DNA of 64,000 nucleotides from Solirubrobacterales bacterium (GTDB lineage Bacteria; Actinomycetota; Thermoleophilia; Solirubrobacterales; Solirubrobacteraceae): NCBI GenBank assembly GCA_003138355.1, contig PLFX01000054.1:62001-126000 (forward strand), in the 5' to 3' direction. The notes below the pieces were generated by a model. That model did not search any database, was not told where the DNA came from, and saw only the letters and a program-made list of their open reading frames with translations. Shown here piece by piece: positions 46,192 to 57,391 of this stretch. How positions within the stretch are numbered: position 1 is the stretch's first letter; each line of letters starts with the position of its first letter. The translations under genes were made by a program, and so were the position numbers.

Positions 46192-46629
46192 ATGGTCACA
46201 CAGAGCGCAATCGACAGTGAGACCGCCGAGCGGCTGCGCGCCGTCATCGGCCGCATTCAGCGACGCTTGCGCGCCACACGAGCGGGGGAGGGCCTAACGC
46301 CCTCGCAGATCTCGGTCCTGTTCACGGTCGTTGGGCGCGGTCCGCTCGGCATCTCCGAGCTCGCCGAGCTCGAGGCGCTCAACCCGACGATGCTCTCGCG
46401 GATCGTCGCCCACCTCTGCCAGCAGGGCTTCGTGCGCCGCGAGGCTCACGCGAGCGACCGCCGCGCGGCGACCGTTAGCGCGACCGCCGCCGGCCGGCGC
46501 CTGCGCGAGCGCGTCCAGCGCGAGCGGGCGCGCACGCTCGCCGCGCAGCTCGATGCGGTCGATCCGCAGGCTCGCGAGCAGCTGCTCGCCGCGCTCCCGG
46601 CGCTCGAGGAGCTTGCGGAGCTCCTGTGA
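46192..46629 (+). CDS. MarR-family transcriptional regulator
   Basis: 145 aa winged-helix dimeric repressor. The DNA-binding region reads LTPSQISVLFTVVGRGPLGISELAELEALNPTMLSRIVAHL (recognition helix in NPTMLSRIV), then the wing with ASDRRAATVSATAAGRRL, the signature (A/S)DRR of MarR proteins. N- and C-terminal helices form the dimerisation arms. I take the ATG at 46192; the frame extends to an ATG at 46171, but the promoter and operator lie across it. The MFS gene overlaps by 4 nt, so the pair is a self-regulated efflux operon. Confidence 0.9.
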   Translation: MVTQSAIDSETAERLRAVIGRIQRRLRATRAGEGLTPSQISVLFTVVGRGPLGISELAELEALNPTMLSRIVAHLCQQGFVRREAHASDRRAATVSATAAGRRLRERVQRERARTLAAQLDAVDPQAREQLLAALPALEELAELL

Positions 46630-47870
46630 GCGCGCGCTTCCTCGCCGCCGGCCGCGCGACCTTCAGCGCGCTCGCGGTGCCCAACTACCGCCGCTACATC
46701 TCCGGCCAGGCGATCTCGCTGATCGGCACGTGGATGCAGATGACAGCGCAGGCATGGCTCGTGCTGACGTTGACCGGCTCGAGCACGATGCTCGGCCTGA
46801 TCGTCGCGCTGCAGACGCTGCCCGTCCTCGTACTCGGGCCCTACGGCGGCGTGATCGCCGACCGCGTCGACAAGCGCGCGCTGATGGTGGCACTCCAGGC
46901 TGCGATGGGCGTCCAGGCGCTGATCCTCGGCGTGCTCACGGTCACCCATCTGGTCACGGTCTGGGAGATCGGCGTCCTCGCGGTCCTCCTCGGCTTCAAC
47001 AACGCGTTCGAGAACCCGGCGCGCCAGTCGTTCATGAGCGAGATGGTCGGCGCCGACCACTTGCGCAACGCGGTCAGCCTGAATTCGGTGCTCGTCAACG
47101 TCGCGCGCTCGGTCGGCCCGGCGCTCGCCGGCCTGCTGATCGCGACGGTGGGGGAGGGGGTTTGCTTCCTCGCCAACGCCGCGAGCTTCTTGGCGGTGAT
47201 CTACTCGCTGACGCGCCTCGATCGCGGCGCGCTGATGCCGAGCCCGCCCACTGTTCGCGCCGCGGGCCAGCTGCGCGAGGGGCTGCGCTACGTCGCCGCG
47301 ACGCCGACGCTGCTGGTCCCGCTCCTGATGATGGCGCTGGTCGGCTGCCTCGGCTACGAGTTCACGGTCTCGCTGCCGGTGATGGCGCGCTCGGCGCTGC
47401 ACGTGGGTGCGACGGGCTACGGCTTGATGACCTCGGCGATGGGCATCGGTGCGGTCCTCGGCGGGCTCGTCGTCGCCTGGCGCGGGACGACGGGTGTGCG
47501 AACGCTGACGCTCATCGTCATTGCGTTCGGCGGGACCTTTGCGCTCGCCGCATTGGCACCGAGCCTCCCGCTCGAGCTGGTCGCGCTTGCGATGCTCGGC
47601 TGGGCGAGCATCTCGTTCATGGCGACCGGCAACTCGACGCTCCAGCTGACCGCTGAGCCCTCGATGCGCGGGCGCGTGATGTCGCTCTGGTTCGTCGCCT
47701 TCCAGGGCTCGACGCCGATCGGGGGACCGCTGATCGGCTGGATCATCGCCGCCGCCGGCGCTCGCGCCGGGCTCGGCACCGGTGCCGCGGTCTGCGTGCT
47801 CGCCGCCGCGCTCGGTCTGCTCGGCTTACGCCGCGCGGCGATCCGCGCGACCGCCAGCGCGGCTGCCTGA
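46626..47870 (+). CDS. MFS exporter (EntS/MFS_3-like)
   Basis: 414 aa with 12 membrane helices. N-terminal LAVPNYRRYISGQAISLIGTWMQMTAQAWLVLTLTG is the hallmark of the EntS/TetV-like branch. Motif A is GGVIADRVDKRAL, and a VLLGFNNAFENPARQSFM segment follows. GTG start overlaps the marR stop by 4 nt (GTGA), giving translational coupling. It probably exports a toxic small molecule or siderophore-like compound that the MarR protein senses. Its stop is only 5 bp from the convergent lipoprotein gene. Confidence 0.92.
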   Translation: MSARFLAAGRATFSALAVPNYRRYISGQAISLIGTWMQMTAQAWLVLTLTGSSTMLGLIVALQTLPVLVLGPYGGVIADRVDKRALMVALQAAMGVQALILGVLTVTHLVTVWEIGVLAVLLGFNNAFENPARQSFMSEMVGADHLRNAVSLNSVLVNVARSVGPALAGLLIATVGEGVCFLANAASFLAVIYSLTRLDRGALMPSPPTVRAAGQLREGLRYVAATPTLLVPLLMMALVGCLGYEFTVSLPVMARSALHVGATGYGLMTSAMGIGAVLGGLVVAWRGTTGVRTLTLIVIAFGGTFALAALAPSLPLELVALAMLGWASISFMATGNSTLQLTAEPSMRGRVMSLWFVAFQGSTPIGGPLIGWIIAAAGARAGLGTGAAVCVLAAALGLLGLRRAAIRATASAAA

Positions 47871-47875
47871 CTCGG

Positions 47876-48535
47876 TCACTGGGGCCTGTTGAGGAACCCC
47901 GCGCCGCACGCTGCCGCCGCCCGCGCGTAGGCCGGCGACTGCAAGTCGATCGTCGCTGGGAACTCGAGCAGCCATCCTTCGAAGTTCGTTATCCGGGTGT
48001 AGCCGGGCTTCGGCGGTGGCAGCGAGCCCGATGGAGCCCGCACGGGATCGGGGAAGCCCGCGATGCCGTGCTCTCGCATGCACGCCGCGATCTTGACGAG
48101 CGCTGCCCCCTCGAGCGGGTTGAACGTCGGCCCGGCGCCGCCGCCCGGAAGCAGCTTCCCGCACTTCGCGTTGGCCGCCTGATACTGCGGTGATGCGGGA
48201 TCGATCCCGCCGCTGCCCGCGTGGACGGTGAAGCCGCCGCCCGGATTGGGATCCGGGAAGCCCGGCACGCCGTTGGCGCGCATGCACCTCGAGAACGCGA
48301 GCTCCTGCGACGCGAGGCTGCCACCGGCGGTCGTCGTGTGGGATTTGGTCTTCGGCTGTCGGGGTTGGCTCGTGTCCCCGGTGCTCGCAACGCTCGATCG
48401 CGAGGGCGTTGGCTTCTTGACGGTTGGCACACCGCTCGGGCTGGTTCCGCCGCATGCCGCGAGCGCGACCCCGCTGATGAGCGCCGCAGCGACGAGCCGC
48501 CCCGCCAGCCCCGCCGGTTGGTCTCCGCCGTCCAT
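47876..48535 (-). CDS. Lipoprotein with two Cys-Met-Arg repeats
   Basis: 219 aa. A signal peptide with lipobox (ALAAC; Cys28) predicts attachment to the outer face of the membrane. A Ser/Thr/Pro-rich linker is followed by a repeat: SRCMRANGVPGFPDPNPGGGF and, some 70 residues later, AACMREHGIAGFPDP, each in a half with a second Cys (AKCGKLLPG; AAACGAGF). This type of actinobacterial lipoprotein is widespread and of unknown function. ATG start. It is divergent from furA across a 70-88 bp gap and convergent with the MFS gene. Confidence 0.85.
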   Translation of the reverse strand: MDGGDQPAGLAGRLVAAALISGVALAACGGTSPSGVPTVKKPTPSRSSVASTGDTSQPRQPKTKSHTTTAGGSLASQELAFSRCMRANGVPGFPDPNPGGGFTVHAGSGGIDPASPQYQAANAKCGKLLPGGGAGPTFNPLEGAALVKIAACMREHGIAGFPDPVRAPSGSLPPPKPGYTRITNFEGWLLEFPATIDLQSPAYARAAAACGAGFLNRPQ

Positions 48536-48583
48536 CGGGACTTTTCTACGCCAAGCGCGGTTACGGGGAGGTTTCAGCTCCTA

Positions 48584-48615
48584 CTCTTGAGCGATTCCAG
48601 AAAGCGTGCGAGACT
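48584..48615 (+). promoter_or_regulatory. Promoter and probable FurA site of the furA-katG operon
   Basis: TTGAGC (48587-48592) and GAGACT (48610-48615) are spaced 17 bp. The spacer GATTCCAGAAAGC resembles, from memory, the conserved sequence before mycobacterial furA, where FurA binds. The -10 ends 8 nt before the GTG at 48624, so a leaderless mRNA is likely. Confidence 0.5.
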
Positions 48616-48623
48616 TGCGCGCT

Positions 48624-51297
<2,674 letters not shown>

Positions 51298-51303
51298 TGG
51301 CAG

Positions 51304-51337
51304 CATCCCGGGCCGGTCTTCGGGCCGGCCCGGGATG
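51304..51337 (+). terminator. Intrinsic-type hairpin after katG
   Basis: A perfect 13-bp stem CATCCCGGGCCGG/CCGGCCCGGGATG is extended by a T-G and a C-G pair and closed by a UUCG tetraloop (C-UUCG-G), an unusually stable hairpin. No U-run follows, which is normal in high-GC actinobacteria. It starts 7 bp after the katG stop. Confidence 0.75.
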
Positions 51338-51341
51338 GCTC

Positions 51342-51506
51342 AGGACCGCTTTCAGAATGACTGGCACGGCCGGATTCGGCACGGCTGCTGCGCTGGACCA
51401 CCACCCGGCACCTCGCAGGTAGGCCTTGCTACCTGCTTCGGCACCGAGCGGCGCCCAGCTTGCATCCGGACCGCCCCGGACGCACCCTCATTCTGAAAGC
51501 GGTCCT
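51342..51506. repeat. 165-nt element bounded by a 19-bp perfect inverted repeat
   Basis: AGGACCGCTTTCAGAATGA at 51342-51360 is exactly complementary in reverse to 51488-51506. The 127 nt between contain at least two shorter hairpins: GCAGGTAG/CTACCTGC at 51415-51436, and a TCCGG/CCGGA hairpin about 20-35 nt before the right arm. The right arm touches the arsR stop codon. It could be a structured RNA closed by a long helix, a MITE-like element or a bidirectional terminator. The hexamer CTCAGG occurs at both outer edges. See findings. Confidence 0.65.
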
Positions 51507-51895
51507 CAGGCGCTACGCAGCGTCGCCCGTGCGACCGCCGCGTGCGCGTCGACGAGCGAGGCGTTCGCTTGCGCCGGCGGCGCAACGGCGAGCGAAGCCT
51601 TGTCGGCGAGGACGGCGTCAAGCAGTCCGGGGAAGCGGGCGTCAATGTCGGCGCGGCGCAGCGCGTTGAACTTCGACGTGCCGACCATCTCCTGGTGGAT
51701 CAGACCCGCTTCGCGCAGGACGCGCAGGTGATGGGTGCGCGTCGACTTGGTGCCTTCGATCGCGAGGCTGTAGCAGGCGCATGCGCCGCCCTGGGCTGCG
51801 AGCTGGCGCACGATGCCGAGCCGCTGCGGGTCGCTCAAGGCGTGGAGGATGCTCGGCAGGTCGAGTTCGTCGCGAGGGGGATGGTGGAGAAGCAT
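51506..51895 (-). CDS. ArsR/SmtB-family regulator
   Basis: 129 aa winged-helix repressor. The HTH reads LPSILHALSDPQRLGIVRQLAAQGGACACYS, and the recognition helix is in KSTRTHHLRVLREAGLI. Two cysteines of an ACAC element lie just before it, and HHP residues at the N terminus may also help to bind an inducer or metal, but a full metal site cannot be proved. ATG at 51895 lies next to an operator-like inverted repeat, and the divergent gene is a drug-efflux MFS. Its stop is the right edge of the inverted-repeat element. Confidence 0.92.
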   Translation of the reverse strand: MLLHHPPRDELDLPSILHALSDPQRLGIVRQLAAQGGACACYSLAIEGTKSTRTHHLRVLREAGLIHQEMVGTSKFNALRRADIDARFPGLLDAVLADKASLAVAPPAQANASLVDAHAAVARATLRSA

Positions 51896-51917
51896 AGTTC
51901 GATGTTCGTTGAACTAT
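51894..51917. promoter_or_regulatory. Inverted repeat over the arsR start, putative operator
   Basis: ATAGTTC-N10-GAACTAT, 7-bp arms, covers the arsR ATG and the -10 element of its promoter. On the minus strand, TTGTAC (complement of 51935-51940) and TATAGT (complement of 51913-51918) are spaced 16 bp, a good promoter for arsR. Confidence 0.5.
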
Positions 51918-51920
51918 ATG

Positions 51921-51938
51921 GTACGATGACGATCGTAC
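51921..51938. promoter_or_regulatory. Second inverted repeat in the arsR/MFS gap
   Basis: GTACGAT-GACG-ATCGTAC, 7-bp arms with a 4-bp spacer, 3 bp from the first inverted repeat and inside the arsR promoter spacer. It could be a second operator or a binding site for another factor that controls both divergent genes. Confidence 0.45.
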
Positions 51939-52051
51939 AAAGTCCAGGCCGGAGGATAGCGCCAGATGCAGGGAACTTCAACACCGCCACGGATCAGCGA
52001 TAGCCGCCTCGAGGCAATCGTGGTCGCGGCATACATACTGGAGGCGCGCCG

Positions 52052-53518
52052 ATGAACGCCGCGCTGATCAAGGCTCGCGCCAACACGACGCTGCTGCTCG
52101 TCCTGATCTGCATCGCCCAGTTCATGGTGATCCTCGACGTGTCGGTCGTGAATGTGGCGCTGCCGTCGATCAAGGGATCCCTGCACTTCTCGACCGAGGG
52201 CCTGCAATGGGTAGTCAACGCCTACACGCTGACCTTCGCCGGCCTGCTGATGCTCGGCGGGCGCGCAGCCGACCTGCTCGGGCGCCGGCGAGTCCTCCTC
52301 GTGGGCGTCTTTCTCTTCACCGCCGCGTCGCTTGCGTGCGCGCTCGCAACCTCCTCCGCGTGGCTGATCGCTGCGCGCGCCGTGCAGGGCATCGGCGGCG
52401 CGATCATCTCGCCCGCGAGCCTCTCGATCCTGACGACCTCGTTCACCGAGGGCACTGAGCGCAACCGCGCGCTTGGCGCGTGGGGCGCCGTCGGTGGCAT
52501 CGGCGGCGCGTCCGGAGCGCTGTTCGGCGGCCTGTTGACGCAGGGTCTCGGGTGGGGTTGGGTCTTCGCTGTCAACGTGCCCGTCGGCCTCGCCGTGCTC
52601 GCGATCGGCCCGCGCGTCATCCCCGAAGGGCGCGCCGCGCTCGGCCATCGCCACTTCGACCTCTCCGGCGCGCTACTCGTCACGCTCGGCTTCGTCGCGC
52701 TGGTCTACGGAATCGTGCGGACCGACGTCCTCGGCTGGGGCGCCCTTGGCTCACTCGGCCCGATCGCGGCGGGCGTCGCGCTGCTAGCCGCGTTCGTGCT
52801 CGTCGAGGGCCGCTTCGCGAAAGCACCGCTCGTGCCGCTCGCGATCTTCCGCCTGCGCCTGTTGCGCGCCGCGAACATCGCGGTCCTGATCCTCTACGGC
52901 GGCATGTTCGCGATGTGGTTCTTCCTCTCGCTGTACCTCCAGCAAGTGCTCGGCTACGGCCCGATAGCGACCGGGCTCGCCTTCATGCCGACCGCGCTCG
53001 CGGTCGCCGCCGCCGCGACGGTCGCGCCGCGCGTCCTCGCAGCGATCGGCGCGCGCGCGACGATCGCAAGCGGGATGACGCTCGTCGCGCTCGGCCTGTT
53101 CGAGCTGACGCTCGTCAAGCCGGGGGTCAGCCTCGCGCTCGTCCTCCCGGGCAGCATCGTCGCCTCCGCCGGCCTCGGCCTGACGCTCGTTCCCGCGACC
53201 GTCACCGCCGTACAGGGCGTTCCGCGCCACCTCGCGGGCGCCGCTTCGGGCCTGCTGAACACGGCGCGCTTGCTCGGCGGCGCGCTCGGGCTCGCCGTGC
53301 TGACGACGATCGCCCAGACCCGTACTCACAACGCGCTCGCGAGCGGGACCGCTCATCTGCAGGCGCTCACCGACGGCTTCTCGGAGGCGTTCCTGGTCGG
53401 CGCGCTGATCGTCGTCGTCGGGATCATCACGGCGCTTGTGTTGCTACGCCAACCGCGCGCGGACGGGCTGAAGAGCACGCTAGCGCCGGACGCGCCACCC
53501 CAAGAGCTCGTCCCCTGA
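52052..53518 (+). CDS. MFS drug exporter (DHA2, EmrB/QacA-like)
   Basis: 488 aa, 14 membrane helices. The start is a strong ATG with GGAGG 7 nt upstream. Family signs are the opening FMVILDVSVVNVALPSIKGSLHFSTEGLQWVVNAYTL, motif A GGRAADLLGRRRVL and motif C GGASGALFGGLLTQGLGWGWVFAVNVPVG. The protein should export hydrophobic compounds using the proton gradient; the substrate is unknown. It is divergent from the ArsR gene and shares the operator region, so ArsR probably represses it. Confidence 0.93.
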   Translation: MNAALIKARANTTLLLVLICIAQFMVILDVSVVNVALPSIKGSLHFSTEGLQWVVNAYTLTFAGLLMLGGRAADLLGRRRVLLVGVFLFTAASLACALATSSAWLIAARAVQGIGGAIISPASLSILTTSFTEGTERNRALGAWGAVGGIGGASGALFGGLLTQGLGWGWVFAVNVPVGLAVLAIGPRVIPEGRAALGHRHFDLSGALLVTLGFVALVYGIVRTDVLGWGALGSLGPIAAGVALLAAFVLVEGRFAKAPLVPLAIFRLRLLRAANIAVLILYGGMFAMWFFLSLYLQQVLGYGPIATGLAFMPTALAVAAAATVAPRVLAAIGARATIASGMTLVALGLFELTLVKPGVSLALVLPGSIVASAGLGLTLVPATVTAVQGVPRHLAGAASGLLNTARLLGGALGLAVLTTIAQTRTHNALASGTAHLQALTDGFSEAFLVGALIVVVGIITALVLLRQPRADGLKSTLAPDAPPQELVP

Positions 53519-53768
53519 CAGAACGCGGCCGCGGGGGTCAGGGCACCCGAATAAAGGGGCGAGCGCCCGCCGCAGCCTGCTCGGCGTCCGCGACCTCGTT
53601 ACGATCGCCGGATTCGTGACGTTCGCGCACGTGATCGCCTGCCTCACGCCCGGCCGGCGCGCTGCGCGCCGTCGACTAGACGCGACCGCGCGTCCGGCGT
53701 TCCGCGGGGGCGCGCCTGAGCCGCGCGCCGAGGCCGTAGCGCAGCTGCCTCTTGAGACGACTGCCCGC

Positions 53769-54965
53769 ATGAACGGTTCGACCCACGGCATGTCGCTGCT
53801 CGCAATCGGTCCCCGCAGCGGTGGCGTAGGCGCCGTCTTCACCGGTACCGTTGCGGCGCTGCGCGAGCGTGTCGGCTCGATCGACGAGCGCCGCCCGGTC
53901 GAGGAAGGGAGCGCCGCCGTCGCGGCGGTGCGCTGCCTTTGGGGCTGCAGGCGCAGCGTTCGTGGCGCGAACATCGCTCACGTCGAGTTCGGCAGCAACG
54001 ACATCGCCGTCTTCTGGTGCGCGTGGCTCCTCACGCTGCTGCGCCGCGACGTCGTCGCGGTGATCCACGATCCCGCTCCCGTTGCTCACTCGCCAGGCGC
54101 CGGCCTGATCGCCCGCCGGGGCATCTGGCATCGCCGCGTCGCCTACCTGCTCCTCGCGCCGCTGCTCGGCCCCAGGCTCAAGAAGCGCATCCTCTTGCGC
54201 TCCGGCGCGATCGTCGTCCTCGGACGGCCGGCACGCGACGCGCTGCAGACGGTGACGCCCGTGCCGGTGCGCTACGCGCCGCACGGCCTCGATCTCGCGC
54301 CGAGCGCGGCGCCCGCACCGTCGCTGTGCGACTACGTCCTCTTCGCCGGCTATATCGGCCCGAACAAGGGCCTCGACACGCTGATCGAAGCCTGGTCTGC
54401 GCTGTCCCTGCCGTTGCGTCTCGTCATCGCCGGCGCCGCCGATCGAGACTTCGAGGGCTGGGTGAGCGAGCTGCGCGAGCGCTCACAGACGTTTGCGAAC
54501 CCGCCCGAGTGGCGTGGCTACGTCCGTGATGAAGGCGAATTCACGCGCCTATTCGAGCACGCCGCGATCGTCGTTATGCCCTACCGCAGCTCGAGTCCCG
54601 CCTCCGGGATCCTCGTGCGAGCGATGGCGGCCGGCCGCTGCGTGATCGCGACGCCGGTCCCCGCAGCCGAGGCCCTGATCGAGGATCGGCGCGAGGGCTG
54701 CATCCTGGAGGGCGAGAACCCCGCCGTACTGGCGCGAGCGCTCGAGGAACTCGCCGCCGCGCCGGCAGAACGCGACCGGCTTGGGCACGCCGCCGCGCAG
54801 CGCGTCCGCGAAGAGCTCGGCTGGGAGCGTCAAGTCAACGCACTGTTCGACACCTACGCGCTCGTCGGCGATCACCGCGACGACATCCTCGCTCGCGTAC
54901 ATTCTCTGCCTGCGCCGCCGGTCGCGCCAGACCAGCGGCGCGATCGCAGCGCCCACCAGGGCTGA
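53769..54965 (+). CDS. Glycosyltransferase family 4-like protein
   Basis: 398 aa from the ATG at 53769; the open frame reaches back to 53616 but the added residues are Arg/Ala-rich. It shows the GT-B fold: an N-terminal LLAIGPRSGGVG and a C-terminal domain with VLFAGYIGPNKGLDTLIEAW, and a donor site with PYRSSSPASGILVRAMAAGRCVIATPV. The usual EX7E motif is changed (the first Glu is replaced by Ser/Ala residues), so it belongs to a diverged branch. It opens the glycan locus of the right end. Convergent with the aldo/keto reductase. Sugar and acceptor unknown. Confidence 0.85.
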   Translation: MNGSTHGMSLLAIGPRSGGVGAVFTGTVAALRERVGSIDERRPVEEGSAAVAAVRCLWGCRRSVRGANIAHVEFGSNDIAVFWCAWLLTLLRRDVVAVIHDPAPVAHSPGAGLIARRGIWHRRVAYLLLAPLLGPRLKKRILLRSGAIVVLGRPARDALQTVTPVPVRYAPHGLDLAPSAAPAPSLCDYVLFAGYIGPNKGLDTLIEAWSALSLPLRLVIAGAADRDFEGWVSELRERSQTFANPPEWRGYVRDEGEFTRLFEHAAIVVMPYRSSSPASGILVRAMAAGRCVIATPVPAAEALIEDRREGCILEGENPAVLARALEELAAAPAERDRLGHAAAQRVREELGWERQVNALFDTYALVGDHRDDILARVHSLPAPPVAPDQRRDRSAHQG

Positions 54966-54973
54966 CTTTCCAT

Positions 54974-54989
54974 CGTCGGTCGGCCGACG
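54974..54989. terminator. Hairpin between convergent genes
   Basis: CGTCGG-TCGG-CCGACG, 6-bp stem and 4-nt loop, lies between the glycosyltransferase stop and the aldo/keto reductase stop and could end transcription from both sides. Confidence 0.45.
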
Positions 54990-55814
54990 CTAGTGGCCGA
55001 TCACGTCCGAGTCGTCCGCGTGCGCCTCGCCGCGGTCGAGTGCGGAGATCGCTGCCACCTCGTCCGGTTCAAGAGTGAAGTCGAAGATCGCGATGTTCTC
55101 CGCCAGCCGCTCCGGGCGCGAGGTCTTCGGGATGACCGCGCAACCGAGCTCGATGTGCCAGCGCAGGACGATCTGTGCCGGCGTCCGCTCGTGCGCGCGG
55201 GCGATCTCGACGATCGCCGGTTCGCGCAGCAGTTCGCGCCCGTGCCCGATCGGCGCCCACGACTGGGTGACGATCCCGTTGTCGGCGTGATAGGCGCGCG
55301 CTGCTTCCCGGATCGTGTGCGGGTTGAGCTCGATCTGGTTGATGTCCGGCACAAGGCCGGTCTCCTCGATCACGCGCTGGAGGTGCGCCGGCTTGAAGTT
55401 CGAGCCGCCGATCGCGCGAACCTTGCCGTCCTCGAGCAGCCGCCCGAGCCCGCGAAACGCCTCGACGTAGCGGTCCTGCGCCGGCAGCGGCCAGTGGATC
55501 ATGAAGAGGTCGATGTACTCGACGCCGAGCCGGCGCGCGCTGTCGGACCACGCTTGCTGGGCCTCCAGGTACCCGTGCCACTGCCCGTTCAGCTTCGTCG
55601 CTACGAACAGCTCCTCGCGGGGCAGGCCGCACGCGCGCAGCCCACGCCCGACACCCTCCTCGTTGCCGTAGGCGTAGGCGGTGTCGAAGAGCCTGTAGCC
55701 GGCTTCGACGCCGGCAACTACGGCGCTCTCCGCCTCGTCGTCCGACATCGGCCAGGTGCCGAGCCCGATCTGCGGCATCTGCGCGCCGTGGGTCAGATTG
55801 AGCGCGGGGATCAC
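54990..55814 (-). CDS. Aldo/keto reductase (AKR5-like)
   Basis: NADPH-dependent carbonyl reductase, 274 aa from the GTG at 55814; the longer upstream frame is unlike the family. The full catalytic tetrad is present: Asp44 and Tyr49 (FDTAYAYGNE), Lys74 (VATKLNG) and His107 (MIHWPLP). The cofactor loop is in KTSRPERLAENIAIFDF. It resembles the prostaglandin-synthase/2,5-diketogluconate-reductase branch (AKR5). In contrast to the other reductase near 6 kb, its active site is complete. It interrupts the glycan locus without an evident link to it. Confidence 0.94.
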   Translation of the reverse strand: MIPALNLTHGAQMPQIGLGTWPMSDDEAESAVVAGVEAGYRLFDTAYAYGNEEGVGRGLRACGLPREELFVATKLNGQWHGYLEAQQAWSDSARRLGVEYIDLFMIHWPLPAQDRYVEAFRGLGRLLEDGKVRAIGGSNFKPAHLQRVIEETGLVPDINQIELNPHTIREAARAYHADNGIVTQSWAPIGHGRELLREPAIVEIARAHERTPAQIVLRWHIELGCAVIPKTSRPERLAENIAIFDFTLEPDEVAAISALDRGEAHADDSDVIGH

Positions 55815-56083
55815 ACCGCGCACCCTAGCGACCGCATCGTGCGAGTTGGATCGTGTCACGCGCTGGGCGCTCGGATCGCGCCCGGAACGTTTCAGCGAGA
55901 CGTGGGAAGCTGGACGGCGTTGCACCGCTCGCCACACCGCCGGCGAGGCCGAGATGTCTCGAGTGCCATCGCTCTGGTGGTGGCGCGCTGTGTTGCGCAG
56001 TCCAGCGGCTGCCGGTCGCATCGCGGCCAAAATCCTCCGTTATCGCCACCGCCTCTGTGCCTCCGCCACGGCTTCTCGGCCTG

Positions 56084-57391
56084 TCACGCGCGCCGCGTGA
56101 ATCTGGCACGCAGTTCGTTTGCCGCATCGCCGACAGATCCGAGCGCGTCCGCAAACCGGCCACCACGGCGCAAGACCGGCAGAGCGAACGGGCGTACACC
56201 GGCCAGCGTCGCGGCGGTCGGACCGAACTCAGCCTGCGCGGCAGCACGTCTTTGCCGCGGTGAACGCGCGAGCGTGACGCGGGAGCCCTTGTCTGTAAGC
56301 ACAGCTTGGTAGAGCCCGATTTGGCGCGCTGCAACTGCTTGCCAGGTGCAAGTCGCCGTCTGACGTAGACCGGCGGCGCGACGCCACGCGAATTCGTCTG
56401 AGTCCATCACGACGCGCGCGACCTCGTCGCCCAACTGCTCCGCGTCGCCAGCGTCAACGAGTACACCGGCCTCGCCGGCAACCTCGGGGATCGAGCCGCT
56501 TGCGTATCCCGCGACCACCGCACCGCTCGCCTGTGCCTCGACGATGACGCGGCCGAACTGCTCGACCCATCGCGTCGTGGGCCGGCTAGGGATCAGAACG
56601 ATGTGCGCCGCCCGGTATCTCAATGCCAACTCCGGGCCCGTCTGCCAAGGCATGAATTCGACCCGGTCGCCAACGCCAAGCGACGTGGCCAGCACTCGAG
56701 CGCGCTCCTTCTCTGGGCCCTCGCCGATGACGACTAGACGGGCCGGTCGTTGACTATGCACGCGTGCGAGCGAGACGACGGCATCCTGAATCCCTTTCTC
56801 AGGCACTAGGCGTCCAACGATCATCAGGCTGAGCTCCTCCGCCTCGATTGCTTGCTCGCCGGGCCGGAACAGCCCGTCGTCGTAGCCCAACGGCAGCACG
56901 TCGATCACCCCCGCGAAACCCTTGCCGCGCAGCACCGATGCGACCTGCCGGCAGCAGGGGTAGAAGCCGACCACACGCTGGTGCGCGGCGCGCTCGTAAA
57001 CGGAAAACGGGGGCGGATAGCGTTTGTCGACGTTCTGCGCGCTGTACATCAGTACCGGCAGTTCGGTCGGAGCAGCCCGGAGCCAGTGTCGCGCGGCAAC
57101 GCTAAACGGCTCCGCGTGGATGTCGAGCACGTCGGGGCTGATCTCGTCGATCACGCGTCGAAGCACGGAGCTGTCGCGCGGAGCATGTCGGTTCATGTCG
57201 CCCGCATGACGCACAGGCAACTCAATCACCCGGAAAGGCTCCGGCGACAGCGTCCTCTCGGACGCCTCGTCGGGCCAATAACTCGGCACGATCGCCGTGA
57301 CGTCGAGGCCAGCGCCCGCGAGGGCGCGCTCGCGTCCGCGATGTTGAGGATCGCGCCCGCCGTGACAGACGCGCAGCACCCTCAGCGCCAC
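56084..57391 (-). CDS. Glycosyltransferase family 4 protein
   Basis: 435 aa from the GTG at 57391, which has GGAAG 8 nt upstream and overlaps the stop of the preceding gene by 10 nt. It has a GT-B fold: VLRVCHGGRDPQHRGRERALAGAGLDVTAI opens the first domain, LSLMIVGRLVPEKGIQDAVVSLARVH the second, and the donor-binding site EQFGRVIVEAQASGAVVAGYASGSIPEV includes the EX7E pair (E in EQFGRVIVE). Probably a retaining transferase adding a sugar in polysaccharide synthesis. Donor unknown. The 269 bp before it, up to the aldo/keto reductase, show nothing that I recognise. Confidence 0.9.
   Translation of the reverse strand: MALRVLRVCHGGRDPQHRGRERALAGAGLDVTAIVPSYWPDEASERTLSPEPFRVIELPVRHAGDMNRHAPRDSSVLRRVIDEISPDVLDIHAEPFSVAARHWLRAAPTELPVLMYSAQNVDKRYPPPFSVYERAAHQRVVGFYPCCRQVASVLRGKGFAGVIDVLPLGYDDGLFRPGEQAIEAEELSLMIVGRLVPEKGIQDAVVSLARVHSQRPARLVVIGEGPEKERARVLATSLGVGDRVEFMPWQTGPELALRYRAAHIVLIPSRPTTRWVEQFGRVIVEAQASGAVVAGYASGSIPEVAGEAGVLVDAGDAEQLGDEVARVVMDSDEFAWRRAAGLRQTATCTWQAVAARQIGLYQAVLTDKGSRVTLARSPRQRRAAAQAEFGPTAATLAGVRPFALPVLRRGGRFADALGSVGDAANELRARFTRRA

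Noticed and set aside
55815-56083. Possible gene in the gap between the reductase and a glycosyltransferase
   Set aside because: Open frames here are Arg/Pro-rich without ribosome-binding sites or motifs and extend into neighbouring genes.
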